DNA of 64,000 bases from Winogradskya consettensis (GCF_018332715.1 NZ_BOQP01000017.1:1-64000); one strand, 5' to 3'. Shown: positions 8,829-17,308, counted from the stretch's first letter. Numbers and translations are program-made. The notes: a model not told the origin generated them from the letters alone.

Positions 8829-9338
8829 ATGCGCCGACACCTCCTACCCGTACCGCTGCTGCTCCTGCTGCCCGTCGCGGCCTGCGGCGCCACCCCCACG
8901 GTGAGCCCCAGCGCACAGGCGTCCCCGGCCGCCTCACCGACCCGGCTGCTGCCCACCTTCCCCGAACTGACCGGCGACATCACCACCACCGCCAACCTGC
9001 TCTCCTTCGACCCCGCCAACAAGGCCGCCGTCGTCGAACCGATCATCTTCCAGACCGGCCCCGACTACTGCAAAGCCCTGCACATCTCCCCCGTCGAGGC
9101 CCGCTGCTCCCAGGAAGTCGTCATCGACGCCAGCAACACCCGCGTCACCCTCCCGATGGCCACCAAACTCGACATGCGAGACATCGGCGACGGCAGCTGC
9201 GCCGGCACCATGACCGGCGGCAGCACCTGCAAGTCCACCACCGGCTACATGTCCCGCCTCGCCGCCGACAACGCCGCGGTCAGCATCACCCTCAAGGCCG
9301 GCACCCTGGTCAGAATCGCCGAGCTCTACCAGCCCTGA
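8829..9338 (+). CDS. Small secreted lipoprotein, unknown function
   Basis: The 169-aa product has a signal peptide and lipobox (LLLLPVAACGA), a Ser/Ala/Pro linker, then a ~125-residue domain. That domain has four Cys residues (DYCKAL, ARCSQE, GSCAG, STCKS), which could form two disulfides outside the cell. It lies immediately downstream of another lipoprotein gene in an apparent operon. I do not recognise the domain. Confidence 0.75.
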   Translation: MRRHLLPVPLLLLLPVAACGATPTVSPSAQASPAASPTRLLPTFPELTGDITTTANLLSFDPANKAAVVEPIIFQTGPDYCKALHISPVEARCSQEVVIDASNTRVTLPMATKLDMRDIGDGSCAGTMTGGSTCKSTTGYMSRLAADNAAVSITLKAGTLVRIAELYQP

Positions 9339-9402
9339 CCCGTGCGGTGGCGTGAGCGTGCCCGCATTCGGCACGGATTCGCACGCGCCCGGAAGCCGCC
9401 CT

Positions 9403-10110
9403 TCATCTCGTCACGGCTTGTTGCCGCCTTGCGTGCCGGCACGGCGGTAGGCGGATGAGAGCGCAGGCCGCGGTGGTGAATGCGGTGAAGCGGGAACTCT
9501 TGGTGTCGTCACGGCGCGACAGGCGCCGGAGCCGGGTGATCCATGGCAGGCACCATTCGATCCAGCAGGATCCGGCGAGCCAGATAGCCGTCGCCCTTGT
9601 CGGCGTGCAGCTTGCCAGGTGGTTTGTCGGCGTGCAGCTTGCCAGGTGGTGAAGACGCCGGGCTCGACCTACTCGGTGAACCGCCGGTGCGCTGGCGGGA
9701 TGGAGATCCCGAACGAAGCGGGTAGCGCATCCCGGGCGCAGACGGTCCGCAGGACGTAGAAGATCGCTGCCAGGGGATGCCTTCGGGCACATCGTCGAGC
9801 ACGGGATGGTCGTCGACGTTGGCAGCAGCCACCACCATATGCAGCGGCAAGGCCCTGCCGGTCGCTGATCGCGTGGATCCTGAGTCCGGGCTTGCCCCGG
9901 TCTGCTGGTGAAGACGCCGTGCTCGACCCACTCGGTGAACCGCCGGTGCGCTGACGGGGTGGGGATGCCGCCTCAGCCGACTGTGGCGGGGCCGAGTCGC
10001 TTCGGCCCGGACCGCGGCGGTTCGGGAACACGACCAACGCTTGTGCGACGCATGCGAACGGCCGGCCGGAGTGGTCGAACCAGCCGTGGCCGCTCTCCGT
10101 CGCGTGCCGC
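9403..10110 (-). pseudogene. Decayed IS5-family (DDE) transposase remnant
   Basis: Fragments of an IS5-type transposase are scattered over all three minus-strand frames. Recognisable pieces, in transposase order, are VYVLRTVC-like and GISIPPAHRRFTEW near the N-terminal half, GKPGLRIHAISDRQGL, LHMVVAAANVDDH, the second-Asp region GKLHADKG, and a C-terminal FTAFTTAACALIRLPP. A segment around TEWVEHGVFT occurs twice (near 9650-9700 and 9908-9955) and a ~26-bp piece encoding GKLHADK is duplicated at 9600-9651, so the copy has suffered internal duplications as well as frameshifts. No terminal inverted repeats could be assigned. It is certainly non-functional. Confidence 0.75.
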
Positions 10111-10141
10111 CGCCGGGACCTTCCCATGTGGATCGAGGGTC

Positions 10142-10301
10142 GGGCCGCTCCAGGGTCGGGCCGCTCCAGGATCGGGCCGCTCCAGGATCGGGCCGCTCCA
10201 GGATCGGGCCGCTCCAGGATCGGGCCGCTCCAGGATCGGGCCGCTCCAGGATCGGGCCGCTCCAGGATCGGGCCGCTCCAGGATCGGGCCGCTCCAGGTG
10301 G
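10142..10301. repeat. 16-bp tandem array (GGGCCGCTCCAGGATC), ~10 copies
   Basis: Ten head-to-tail copies. The first has GGGTC and the last GGTGG at the end; the middle copies are identical. It lies between the IS5 remnant and the P450 operon and ends 112 bp before the P450 start codon. The 16-bp period reads through all frames, generating false ORFs on both strands. Confidence 0.95.
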
Positions 10302-10412
10302 GGCTGTGAGGTGGGTCACGTCAGCTTCGTGTCAGGTTGGTGTCCGGGGGGTGTCAGGGCGGGGTGTTTGCATGGGTTCATCGGGTTTTGGTGATCCTGG
10401 TGGAGGAGATCT

Positions 10413-11624
10413 ATGAGCGACAGTGTGGTGCCGGATTATCCGATGCAGCGGGAGGCGAAGTGTCCCTTCGCGCCGGCTGCCACCGTGCGGACCATGACGC
10501 GGGAGGATCCGGTCGGGAAGGTGCGGATCTGGGATGGCAGTGAGCCGTGGTTCATCACTCGGCATGCTGATCAGCGGGCGTTGCTCAACGATCCGCGGCT
10601 GAGCATCGAGGAGACGCGGCCCGGGTTTCCGCACATGACGCGGGGGCGGGCGGAGGCGGCGAAGCACACGCCGGCGCTGATCACGAATACCGACGCTCCG
10701 GAGCACACGCGGTTGCGGCGGACGGTCAACGGGCCGTTCATGGTGAAGCGGGTGGAGGCGATGCGGCCGCGGATCCAGGAGGTTTTCGACGGGCTGATCG
10801 ATGACATGCTCGCGGGGCCGAAGCCGGCGGATCTGGTGCAGTCGATCGGGCTGGCAGTGCCGACCATCGTGATCACCGAGCTGCTCGGCGTGCCGTATGC
10901 GGATCATAAGTTCTTCCAGGTCAACAGCAGCAAGACCATCAGTCACGAGTCGACGCCCGAGGAGGCTGCGGCGGCGGGTGGGGCGCTTGCCGCGTATCTC
11001 GGTGAGTTGTTGCAGCAGAAGATGGCCGAGCCGGCCGGGGATGTGCTCTCGGAGATGGGGGCACGGGTCAGGGCCGGGGAGATGACGGCCAGCGAGGCTG
11101 TCCACATGGGTGTGGCGATCCTCATCGCCGGGCATGAGACCAGTGCCAGCATGATTTCGCTGGGCACGCTGGCGCTGCTGCGGAACCCCGATCAGTTGGC
11201 CCTGCTGCGGGAGAGCGACGACCCGAAGCTCGTGGCGAACGCGGTGGAGGAGCTGCTGCGATATCTGACCATTGTGCACACCGGGATCAGGCGGATCGCG
11301 AGTGAGGACATCGAGCTTCGTGGCAGGACGATCCGGGCCGGGGACGGGATCATCTTCGACCTGTCCGGCGCCGACTGGGACGCCGAGGAGTTCCCCGAGC
11401 CGGAGAAGCTCGATCTCACGAGGACCGCGCGGCAGCATCACGCGTTCGGATACGGCGTGCACCAGTGTCTCGGGCAGTCGCTGGCCCGGGTCGAGCTGCA
11501 GATCGCCTACGGGACGCTCTACCGGCGGATCCCGACGCTCGCCCTCGCCGTCCCGTTCGAGGACGTCGAGTTTGCCATGGAGGGCGTCGCGTACGGCCTC
11601 AAGTCTCTGCCCGTCACCTGGTAA
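10413..11624 (+). CDS. Cytochrome P450
   Basis: The 403-aa soluble bacterial P450 is a monooxygenase. It has the I-helix oxygen-activation motif AGHETS at 239-244, ExxR as E280-R283 (EELLR), and the heme-binding loop HAFGYGVHQCLGQ with ligand Cys352. The overall sequence looks CYP105/CYP107-like. The ATG at 10413 has GGAGGAG 4 bp upstream. It is the first gene of an operon that supplies its own redox chain, a ferredoxin 9 bp downstream and then a ferredoxin reductase. The substrate is unknown; no biosynthetic core enzymes are adjacent. Confidence 0.95.
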   Translation: MSDSVVPDYPMQREAKCPFAPAATVRTMTREDPVGKVRIWDGSEPWFITRHADQRALLNDPRLSIEETRPGFPHMTRGRAEAAKHTPALITNTDAPEHTRLRRTVNGPFMVKRVEAMRPRIQEVFDGLIDDMLAGPKPADLVQSIGLAVPTIVITELLGVPYADHKFFQVNSSKTISHESTPEEAAAAGGALAAYLGELLQQKMAEPAGDVLSEMGARVRAGEMTASEAVHMGVAILIAGHETSASMISLGTLALLRNPDQLALLRESDDPKLVANAVEELLRYLTIVHTGIRRIASEDIELRGRTIRAGDGIIFDLSGADWDAEEFPEPEKLDLTRTARQHHAFGYGVHQCLGQSLARVELQIAYGTLYRRIPTLALAVPFEDVEFAMEGVAYGLKSLPVTW

Positions 11625-11633
11625 GGAGCCCGC

Positions 11634-11837
11634 ATGAGCATGCGAATCGAACTGGACGAGCCCAAGTGCGTCGCCGCCGGGCAGTGCGTGATGGTCGCCC
11701 CCGACGTGTTCGACCAGCGCGACGAGGACGGTGTGGCGATCGTGCTCGACGCCGAGCCCGGACCGGAGCAGGAGGACGAGGTGCGGGAGGCGGCGGCGGT
11801 GTGCCCGGCGGCCGCCATCAAGCTGGTGGAGCGGTGA
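11634..11837 (+). CDS. [3Fe-4S] ferredoxin partner of the P450
   Basis: The 67-aa acidic ferredoxin has the P450-associated pattern CVAAGQC ... CP, i.e. three Cys cluster ligands and a position where a fourth ligand would be non-Cys, so a 3Fe-4S cluster is expected. It passes electrons from the reductase encoded next to the upstream P450. AAGGAG precedes the ATG. Its stop overlaps the GTG start of the reductase (GTGA), implying coupled translation. Confidence 0.93.
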   Translation: MSMRIELDEPKCVAAGQCVMVAPDVFDQRDEDGVAIVLDAEPGPEQEDEVREAAAVCPAAAIKLVER

Positions 11838-12976
11838 AGGAAGCAGTCGTCGTGGGTGCATCGGCTGCGGGTCTTGCCGCGGCCGAAACCCTCAGGAGGC
11901 AGGGGTACGCCGGGAAGCTCACTCTGATCGGTGAGGAGCTCGCCGCACCGTACGACCGCCCGCCGCTCTCCAAGCAGATCCTCGCCTCGCAGTGGGAGCC
12001 GGACCGGCTGGTGCTGCGTACGGAGATCGAGCTCGCAGCCCTTGATCTTGATCTGCGCCTGGGGGTCGGCGCGACCGGGCTGGATCTGGCCGGGCGCACG
12101 GTCGCACTGGCGGACGGCACCCGGGTGCCCTACGACGGGCTGGTCATCGCGACCGGGGTGCGTCCGCGGCGGCTTCCGGGGCAGGGAGCGCACGTCATGC
12201 GTACGGTCGATGATGCTCTGGCCCTGCGGAAACGGCTCGGACCGGGCCGCCGGCTCGTGGTGGTCGGTGCCGGTTTCCTCGGTGCGGAGTCGGCGGCGGT
12301 CGCGCGGGGGCTGGGCTGCGACGTCGTCCTGCTGGAGCCCGCGCCCGTGCCGCTGGCGCATGCCGTCGGCACGCAGGTCGGCCAGGTGTTCGCGGAGGTG
12401 CATCGCGAGCACGGCGTCGATCTGCGGACCGGTGTCGCGGTCTCGGCGGTGACCGAGTCCGGCGTACGCCTGGCCGACGGCACGCTCGTGGAAGCCGACG
12501 AGGTGCTGGTCGCGGTCGGCTCGATCCCCAACACCGCCTGGCTGGACGGCAGCGGCCTGACCGTGGCCGACGGGGTGGTCTGCGACGAGTTCAGCGCGGC
12601 GGCACCGGACGTCTACGCAGCTGGGGACGTCGCGCGCTGGCACAATCCGCGTTTCGGCGAGACCATGCGCGTCGAGCACCGCACCAACGCGGCGGAGCAG
12701 GGCATGGCGGCCGCCCGGAACCTGCTGCACCCCGGCGAGGGCAAGCCGTTCGACCCCATCCCGTACTTCTGGTCCGACCAGTACGACATGAAGATCCAGG
12801 CGTACGGCTATCTGCGTGGCCACGACAGCGTGGAGATCGTCGACGGCGCGCTCGCGGACCGGCGTTTCGTGGCCGCGTACAGCAGAGCGGGCCGGCTCGT
12901 CGGCGTCCTCGCCGTAGGCATGCCGCCCAAGGCGATCCGCGCCTGGCGGGTCGCTCTGACCAAGGAGGAACGGTGA
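11834..12976 (+). CDS. NAD(P)H-dependent ferredoxin reductase (FAD)
   Basis: The 380-aa FAD oxidoreductase is of the rubredoxin/putidaredoxin-reductase type. It has an N-terminal FAD-binding GASAAGLAAAETL, YDRPPLSK, an ATGxRPR segment, a second NAD(P)-binding VVVGAGFLGAE near 145, and a C-terminal FAD motif AAGDVARW followed by a reductase C domain with YFWSDQYDMKIQAYG. It is expected to reduce the ferredoxin encoded just upstream. The GTG start overlaps the ferredoxin stop and its own stop overlaps the SDR start, so the four genes form one translational block. Confidence 0.93.
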   Translation: MKEAVVVGASAAGLAAAETLRRQGYAGKLTLIGEELAAPYDRPPLSKQILASQWEPDRLVLRTEIELAALDLDLRLGVGATGLDLAGRTVALADGTRVPYDGLVIATGVRPRRLPGQGAHVMRTVDDALALRKRLGPGRRLVVVGAGFLGAESAAVARGLGCDVVLLEPAPVPLAHAVGTQVGQVFAEVHREHGVDLRTGVAVSAVTESGVRLADGTLVEADEVLVAVGSIPNTAWLDGSGLTVADGVVCDEFSAAAPDVYAAGDVARWHNPRFGETMRVEHRTNAAEQGMAAARNLLHPGEGKPFDPIPYFWSDQYDMKIQAYGYLRGHDSVEIVDGALADRRFVAAYSRAGRLVGVLAVGMPPKAIRAWRVALTKEER

Positions 12977-13797
12977 CCGGATCCGACGTCGTGGTCGTCA
13001 CGGGAGCGGGCGGGATGGGTCTTGCCGTGGCCCGGCGTCTCGGCAGCGGCCGCACGGTGATCCTGGCGGACGCCTCGGCGCCGGCCCTGGAGCAGGCGGT
13101 GGATTCGTTGCGGGCCGCGGGATACGCGGCGACCGGCCGGCTGACGGACGTCTCGGACGCCGCGGCTGTGGCCAAACTCGCCGCTGCGGCGGCCGACGCG
13201 GGGCGGCTCACCGCGATCGTGCACACCGCCGGGGTGTCGGCCGCGACCGGCACCGCGAAGGCGATCATCGAGGTCGACCTGGTCGGCACCGCACACGTCA
13301 TCGACGCGTTCGGCGAGGTCGCCGGCCCGGGCACTGCGCTGGTCTGCGTGTCCAGCATGGCCGGGCACTACGCCACCGTCGCCCCGGGTGACGAACGGGC
13401 GCTCGCGCTGGCACCCGCCGCGGAGCTCCGGACCCTCGACGTGGTCCGGGCCGTCGGCGACGATCCGCTCGCGGCGTACATGCTGGCCAAACGGGGCAAT
13501 CACCTACGCGTCCAGGCCGCGGCACTGGCGTGGAACCTGCGTGGTGCCCGGATCAACACGATCAGCCCCGGGGTGATCTCCACGGCGATGGCCGCGGCGG
13601 AGTCGAGGACGGCTTCAGGCGTACACATGATGGCCATGGTGGAAGCGTGCGGCGCGGGCCGCACCGGGACCCCGGCCGAGATCGCGGCGGCCGCGGCGTA
13701 CCTCACCGGGCCGGAGTCGCTCTACGTCACGGGCACCGACCTGCTCATCGACGGCGGCCAGGCCGCCTGGATCCGCTGGCACCGCGAGCCCGCTTAA
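12973..13797 (+). CDS. Short-chain dehydrogenase/reductase
   Basis: The 274-aa Rossmann-fold SDR has the cofactor motif TGAGGMGLAVARRL at the N-terminus, a CVSSMAG catalytic Ser region, an active-site YMLAKRGNHL (Tyr-x3-Lys) and an INTISPGVISTAMA segment. SDRs with this layout oxidise or reduce alcohol/ketone groups. As last gene of the P450 operon it may further oxidise the hydroxylated product. Its start GTG overlaps the reductase stop by 4 bp. A hairpin terminator follows. Confidence 0.9.
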   Translation: MTGSDVVVVTGAGGMGLAVARRLGSGRTVILADASAPALEQAVDSLRAAGYAATGRLTDVSDAAAVAKLAAAAADAGRLTAIVHTAGVSAATGTAKAIIEVDLVGTAHVIDAFGEVAGPGTALVCVSSMAGHYATVAPGDERALALAPAAELRTLDVVRAVGDDPLAAYMLAKRGNHLRVQAAALAWNLRGARINTISPGVISTAMAAAESRTASGVHMMAMVEACGAGRTGTPAEIAAAAAYLTGPESLYVTGTDLLIDGGQAAWIRWHREPA

Positions 13798-13836
13798 CGA
13801 GCCGCCCGGGTGCACCGCCCACGGAGTGCAAACCGC

Positions 13837-13871
13837 CCGGGTGCCCCGCCCGTGGAGGGCGAGGCACCCGG
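13837..13871. terminator. Bidirectional hairpin between convergent genes
   Basis: A perfect 9-bp stem, CCGGGTGCC / GGCACCCGG, with a 17-nt loop lies between the SDR stop (13797) and the convergent lipoprotein stop (13884). The left arm sequence is partly duplicated just upstream (13802-13830). Confidence 0.65.
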
Positions 13872-13883
13872 ATCGGACAACTG

Positions 13884-14708
13884 TTACTTGTCGGCCGGGT
13901 CGCATTCGCGGGAGCCGTGGTCGGTCTCCGCGCGCGCCGGGGCTGCCTTCAGGTTGCTGACCAGGGTGTCGACCGGGCCGCCGGCCAGTTGCGGGCGCAG
14001 CGTGGACTCGCCGGCACCGAACTTGGCTTTCGCCTGGTCCAGGGTCTGCGTGCGGCCCTCGAACTCACCGGCTCCCACGACGCCCTTGTCGTAGGGGATG
14101 GTGTCGCCCGAGCCGAGACCTTCCCAGGTGCCCACGGCGGGATCGGCCGAGCAGGCGTCGTCGACCCACTCGACGGCCTTGACGTAGGTGTGACCCACCT
14201 CGAGGCGGGACGAATCCTCCATGGCGAACTTCACCCCGGCGGCCTTGCCCTCGTTGTTGTTGAAGACCCAGCCCGCGGCGGCCACCTTCAGCGTCGCGGG
14301 AGCCTTCTGCGGAGCGTCCGGTGCCGACCAGAGCACCTTGTCGATCCGCAGTTGCACGGTGCGGCCGATCATGCCCTCACCGCGTTCCACCTCGAGCCTG
14401 CTGGGCTCGACGCGGGTCTCCCCCGCGACCGTGACGACCAGGACATGGTCGGCGTAGGTCTTCCAGTCGGCGGCGGTCCGGCTGGCCGTGCGATCCCGGC
14501 CGGAGCCCAGGACGACGGTCTCCGCGGCGGGCGCGCCCTCGACGGCTTTTGCCGGCGCACCCTCAGCGGCCTGGGCGGCAGCCGGCGCACCCCTACCGGC
14601 CTGGGCGGCAGCAGGCGCCGCGGTTGTCCGGTCCGCGGAACATCCCGCGGCTCCGAGCGTCACAGCACTGACCGCCAAGGCCAGGGCCCCGATGTGAAAA
14701 AGTCGCAT
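13884..14708 (-). CDS. Secreted lipoprotein with Ala-rich repeat linker
   Basis: The 274-aa product starts at an ATG preceded by GGGAGGG. A signal peptide ends in LGAAGCSAD (lipobox Cys). A low-complexity linker follows with repeated GAPAxA blocks, and then a ~180-residue domain of unknown type. That domain has paired Cys residues (DDACSADP, SRECDP). It lies 14 bp downstream of the secreted metalloprotease gene, on the same strand, so the two are probably co-transcribed. It might assist or inhibit that protease, but this is only positional inference. Confidence 0.75.
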   Translation of the reverse strand: MRLFHIGALALAVSAVTLGAAGCSADRTTAAPAAAQAGRGAPAAAQAAEGAPAKAVEGAPAAETVVLGSGRDRTASRTAADWKTYADHVLVVTVAGETRVEPSRLEVERGEGMIGRTVQLRIDKVLWSAPDAPQKAPATLKVAAAGWVFNNNEGKAAGVKFAMEDSSRLEVGHTYVKAVEWVDDACSADPAVGTWEGLGSGDTIPYDKGVVGAGEFEGRTQTLDQAKAKFGAGESTLRPQLAGGPVDTLVSNLKAAPARAETDHGSRECDPADK

Positions 14709-14721
14709 GACACCCTCCCGA

Positions 14722-15348
14722 TCAGTACGTGTAGTTGATGAAGTAGGCGTTGTTCGCGCCCAGCGCGGACGGGAACTCGTCCTCGTTGACCATGCACCCG
14801 AGCCCGGCCGCACCGGGGTCGACATAAGGGTAGGCGTCGTTGCCGTGCACCAGGCCGACGGCGTGCCCGGTCTCGTGACAGGCGATCGAACCGCCGTGGA
14901 TGCGGTACCCGTCGGGCGAGGCGATCCGGACGTAGGTCTGATCGCATTCGTAGGTGGCCGGGGCCTGGCCGTTGCACCAGGTCACGCCCCAGTATCCCGA
15001 GGGGACCGGCTGGGCGGCCTCGCCCTCCTGGTAGATGAGATCGGTCTCGGCGTCGCCCTCGAAGACGGGACTGGAGTCGTAGTGGATGGCGATGTCGGTC
15101 GGAGAATATTCGTCCGCGAGCATGGAACGGACGGCGTCCTGGTCGTCCGTCTCGAGCTCGCCCGGGTCGTTGCTGTCGGCGTACCAGTAGACGTCGGCGT
15201 TATCGGTCTGACAGACCACCGCGGTGTTGATCGTGGCGTTGACGCAGACGTAGTTGTACGCCTGGGTCGGCACGATCCCGTCGTAGCTCGGTGCGGCCTG
15301 GGCCGGCGCGGAGACAGCGACGAGGGAAATGATCATTATTGAGGCCAC
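14722..15348 (-). CDS. Secreted zinc metalloprotease (signal peptide interrupted by amber codon)
   Basis: The frame encodes a hydrophobic secretion segment (IMIISLVAVSAPAQA), then a mature protease with the zincin motif IACHETGHAVGLVHG (HExxHxxGxxH) and a downstream CMV Met-turn candidate, resembling snapalysin-like or M10/M57 peptidases. The best translation start is not 15348: an ATG at 15372 in the same frame has GGAGGA 8 bp upstream, but codon 6 after it is TAG. Translation would have to begin at the GTG at 15348 or the ATG at 15336, both without a ribosome binding site. The gene is therefore either silenced by a nonsense mutation, rescued by readthrough or re-initiation, or affected by a base error in the sequence. 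Confidence 0.75.
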   Translation of the reverse strand: MASIMIISLVAVSAPAQAAPSYDGIVPTQAYNYVCVNATINTAVVCQTDNADVYWYADSNDPGELETDDQDAVRSMLADEYSPTDIAIHYDSSPVFEGDAETDLIYQEGEAAQPVPSGYWGVTWCNGQAPATYECDQTYVRIASPDGYRIHGGSIACHETGHAVGLVHGNDAYPYVDPGAAGLGCMVNEDEFPSALGANNAYFINYTY

Positions 15349-15354
15349 TGTGGA

Positions 15355-15386
15355 CTAAGCGAATCGACGCATGTGCGCCCTCCTCC
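15355..15386 (-). promoter_or_regulatory. Ribosome binding site and start with premature TAG
   Basis: On the minus strand GGAGGA (15386-15381) is followed 8 bp later by ATG (15372-15370), four sense codons and TAG (15357-15355). The frame then continues as the protease signal peptide. Arg-Arg after the Met is typical of a signal peptide n-region, so this ATG is the ancestral start. Confidence 0.8.
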
Positions 15387-15443
15387 AGTTACCTGAGGGC
15401 AGGCTACGGTTCATTTGCCGTTCACGATGTCCCGTGCGGCAAA

Positions 15444-15462
15444 TTCGTCCTATGAGGACGAA
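15444..15462. promoter_or_regulatory. Palindromic hairpin between regulator and protease genes
   Basis: TTCGTCCT and AGGACGAA form a perfect 8-bp inverted repeat around ATG. It is nested inside a wider pair of TTTGCCG (15415-15421) and CGGCAAA copies. It lies after the response regulator stop and about 70 bp before the protease start, so it could be a terminator stem or a regulator-binding site. Confidence 0.5.
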
Positions 15463-15480
15463 GGCGGCAAACCCGTTGCG

Positions 15481-16164
15481 CTACAACGAATAGCCAAAAC
15501 CACGCCGGGTCTGGATCATCGCCGGCCCCTCGGCGTCGACCTTCTGGCGCAGCCGGGAGACGAGCCGTTCGATGGCGTTCGCGTCGCGGGACTCGCCCCA
15601 GACCTGCCAGGCGAGCTGCTCCTTGGTCAGCACCTGACCGGCGTTGATCAGCAGGTAGCGCAGGAGCCTGTACTCGGCGGCCGTCAGGTCGAGCGGCCGC
15701 TCGCCCCGCCACGCCCGGCAGACCGCGTCGTCGAGCAGCAGATCCCCGTGACAGAGCGGCCCGACACGCCGGCTGGGTGCGTGGTCGCGCAGCAACACAT
15801 GGGTACGCGCGAGAAGCTCGGTGATCCGGCACGGCTTGGTCACGTAGTCCTCGACCCGCGAACCGAGCTCCGGCACCAGCCGGTCGAGCTGCTCGCACGT
15901 GGTCAGGCACAGGATCGGCGGGCGGTCCTCCGGCGTGAGCCGCAGCCGCGAGCCGAGATCCTCCACGTCGGGCACGGTGTCGTCGACGATGATCAGGTCG
16001 AAGCGCTGGGCACGGTACATCGCGAGCGCCTCGGCGCCGGTCCCGGTCGCCGCCACCCCGTATCCGGCCAGCCCCAGCGGCGTGACCAGGGACTCGAGCA
16101 GGTCGGGATCGGGGGCGACCACGAGCAGCCGGTGACGGTGCCGCTCGATGGGACTGTCATGCAT
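15481..16164 (-). CDS. OmpR/PhoB-type response regulator (orphan)
   Basis: The 227-aa product has a receiver domain with phosphoacceptor Asp61 (DLIIVDDTVPD) and conserved Lys110 (YVTKPC), then a winged-helix DNA-binding domain (DLTAAEYRLLRYLL ... VSRLRQKVD ... TRRGFGYSL). The N-terminal acidic pocket is reduced (APDPD instead of a DD pair). No histidine kinase gene is adjacent, so its partner is unknown. It is transcribed toward the metalloprotease and lipoprotein genes with a 108-bp gap, making those genes candidates for its control. The ATG at 16164 is chosen; an in-frame GTG lies further upstream. Confidence 0.88.
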   Translation of the reverse strand: MHDSPIERHRHRLLVVAPDPDLLESLVTPLGLAGYGVAATGTGAEALAMYRAQRFDLIIVDDTVPDVEDLGSRLRLTPEDRPPILCLTTCEQLDRLVPELGSRVEDYVTKPCRITELLARTHVLLRDHAPSRRVGPLCHGDLLLDDAVCRAWRGERPLDLTAAEYRLLRYLLINAGQVLTKEQLAWQVWGESRDANAIERLVSRLRQKVDAEGPAMIQTRRGFGYSL

Positions 16165-16399
16165 GCGTAGACCATCCGTCTCGTGGTGATGTCGTCCGGG
16201 GTGCACACGTTCAGCGTCGTCCCCGTCCGCCGCCTGGTCGTCGTCCCTCCGTAGTATCTCCTGTTTTAAGTCAGCCGATTGAAGTGGATCAACCTTATTA
16301 CCCGCCTTTGCACGGTTCAGCCTTGGCGCGGTTCAGCCCTGGCGCGGGTTCAGGGAAAAATGGTTGCCGCCGCGGCGGACGGACGCAAGAGTTCGCCGG

Positions 16400-17308
16400 A
16401 TGACCACCGAACCGGACGTCGTCGGGCCTGTCCCCCAGCGCATCGAGGTCGGCGCCGCGCAGGTCCGCCGCCTGATCGCCACGCAGTTCCCGCAGTGGTC
16501 GCAGCTCCCGGTCCGGCCCGTACCGGCCGCGGGATGGGACAACCGGACCTTCCGCCTCGGGGAGTCCATGCTGGTCCGACTACCCAGCGCCGCCGAATAC
16601 GCGCACGCCGTCGCCAAGGAACAGCGGTGGCTGCCCGCTCTCGCCCCGCACCTGCCGCTCCCCGTTCCCGTCCCGCTGGGCCTCGGTGCGCCAGGCGACG
16701 ACTACCCGTGGCAATGGTCGGTCTACCGCTGGATCGAGGGCGAACCCGCGACCCTGGCTCCGATCGCCGACCTGGACGCCTTCGCCGCCACGCTGGCCGG
16801 CTTCCTCCTGGCGCTGCAGCAGGTGGACCCTGCCGGCGGCCCCGAGCCGGGCCTGCACAACTGGTTCCGCGGCGGACCACTGCGAAACTACGACCCCCTG
16901 ATGACCCGCGCCCTCGCGACACTGGACGACACCAGCCTGCGCGACGACATCACCCGCGTCTGGCAGGCGGCGCTGGCGACAGGCTGGTCCGGGCGGCCGG
17001 TGTGGTTCCACGGCGATATCGCGCCCGGCAACCTGCTGACCACCGGCGGTGAGCTCAGCGCGGTCATCGACTTCGGCACGTGCGGCGTCGGCGACCCCTC
17101 CTGCGATCTGGCGATCGCGTGGACGCTACTGACCGGGCCCAGCCGCGCGGTCCTGCGCGAGCGTCTGGCCGCGGACCCGGCGATGTGGCTGCGCGGCGCC
17201 GGCTGGGCATTGTGGAAAGCCGTAGTCCTCCACACCGGCGGCGAGCCGGACGCGAAACACGTCATCGACCAGATCATCGCCGAGTTCGCCCATGACCGAT
17301 TGCGGTAG
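16400..17308 (+). CDS. Aminoglycoside/hydroxyurea phosphotransferase-family kinase
   Basis: The 302-aa protein has the APH kinase fold. It has an N-terminal lobe with GWDNRTFRLGESMLVRLP, the hinge-following SVYRWIEGE, the catalytic loop FHGDIAPGNLL (HGDxxxxN, near 203) and the metal-binding IDFGTCGVGDPSCDLA (Asp224). Members phosphorylate antibiotics, sugars or small alcohols with ATP. This subtype is common in actinomycetes and usually of unknown substrate, so resistance should not be assumed. Start ATG at 16400 (MTTEPDVVGP). No obvious operon partner. Confidence 0.85.
   Translation: MTTEPDVVGPVPQRIEVGAAQVRRLIATQFPQWSQLPVRPVPAAGWDNRTFRLGESMLVRLPSAAEYAHAVAKEQRWLPALAPHLPLPVPVPLGLGAPGDDYPWQWSVYRWIEGEPATLAPIADLDAFAATLAGFLLALQQVDPAGGPEPGLHNWFRGGPLRNYDPLMTRALATLDDTSLRDDITRVWQAALATGWSGRPVWFHGDIAPGNLLTTGGELSAVIDFGTCGVGDPSCDLAIAWTLLTGPSRAVLRERLAADPAMWLRGAGWALWKAVVLHTGGEPDAKHVIDQIIAEFAHDRLR

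Noticed and set aside
10142..10301. CRISPR array
   Set aside because: Units are directly adjacent 16-mers without unique spacers. The same holds for 38230-38405.
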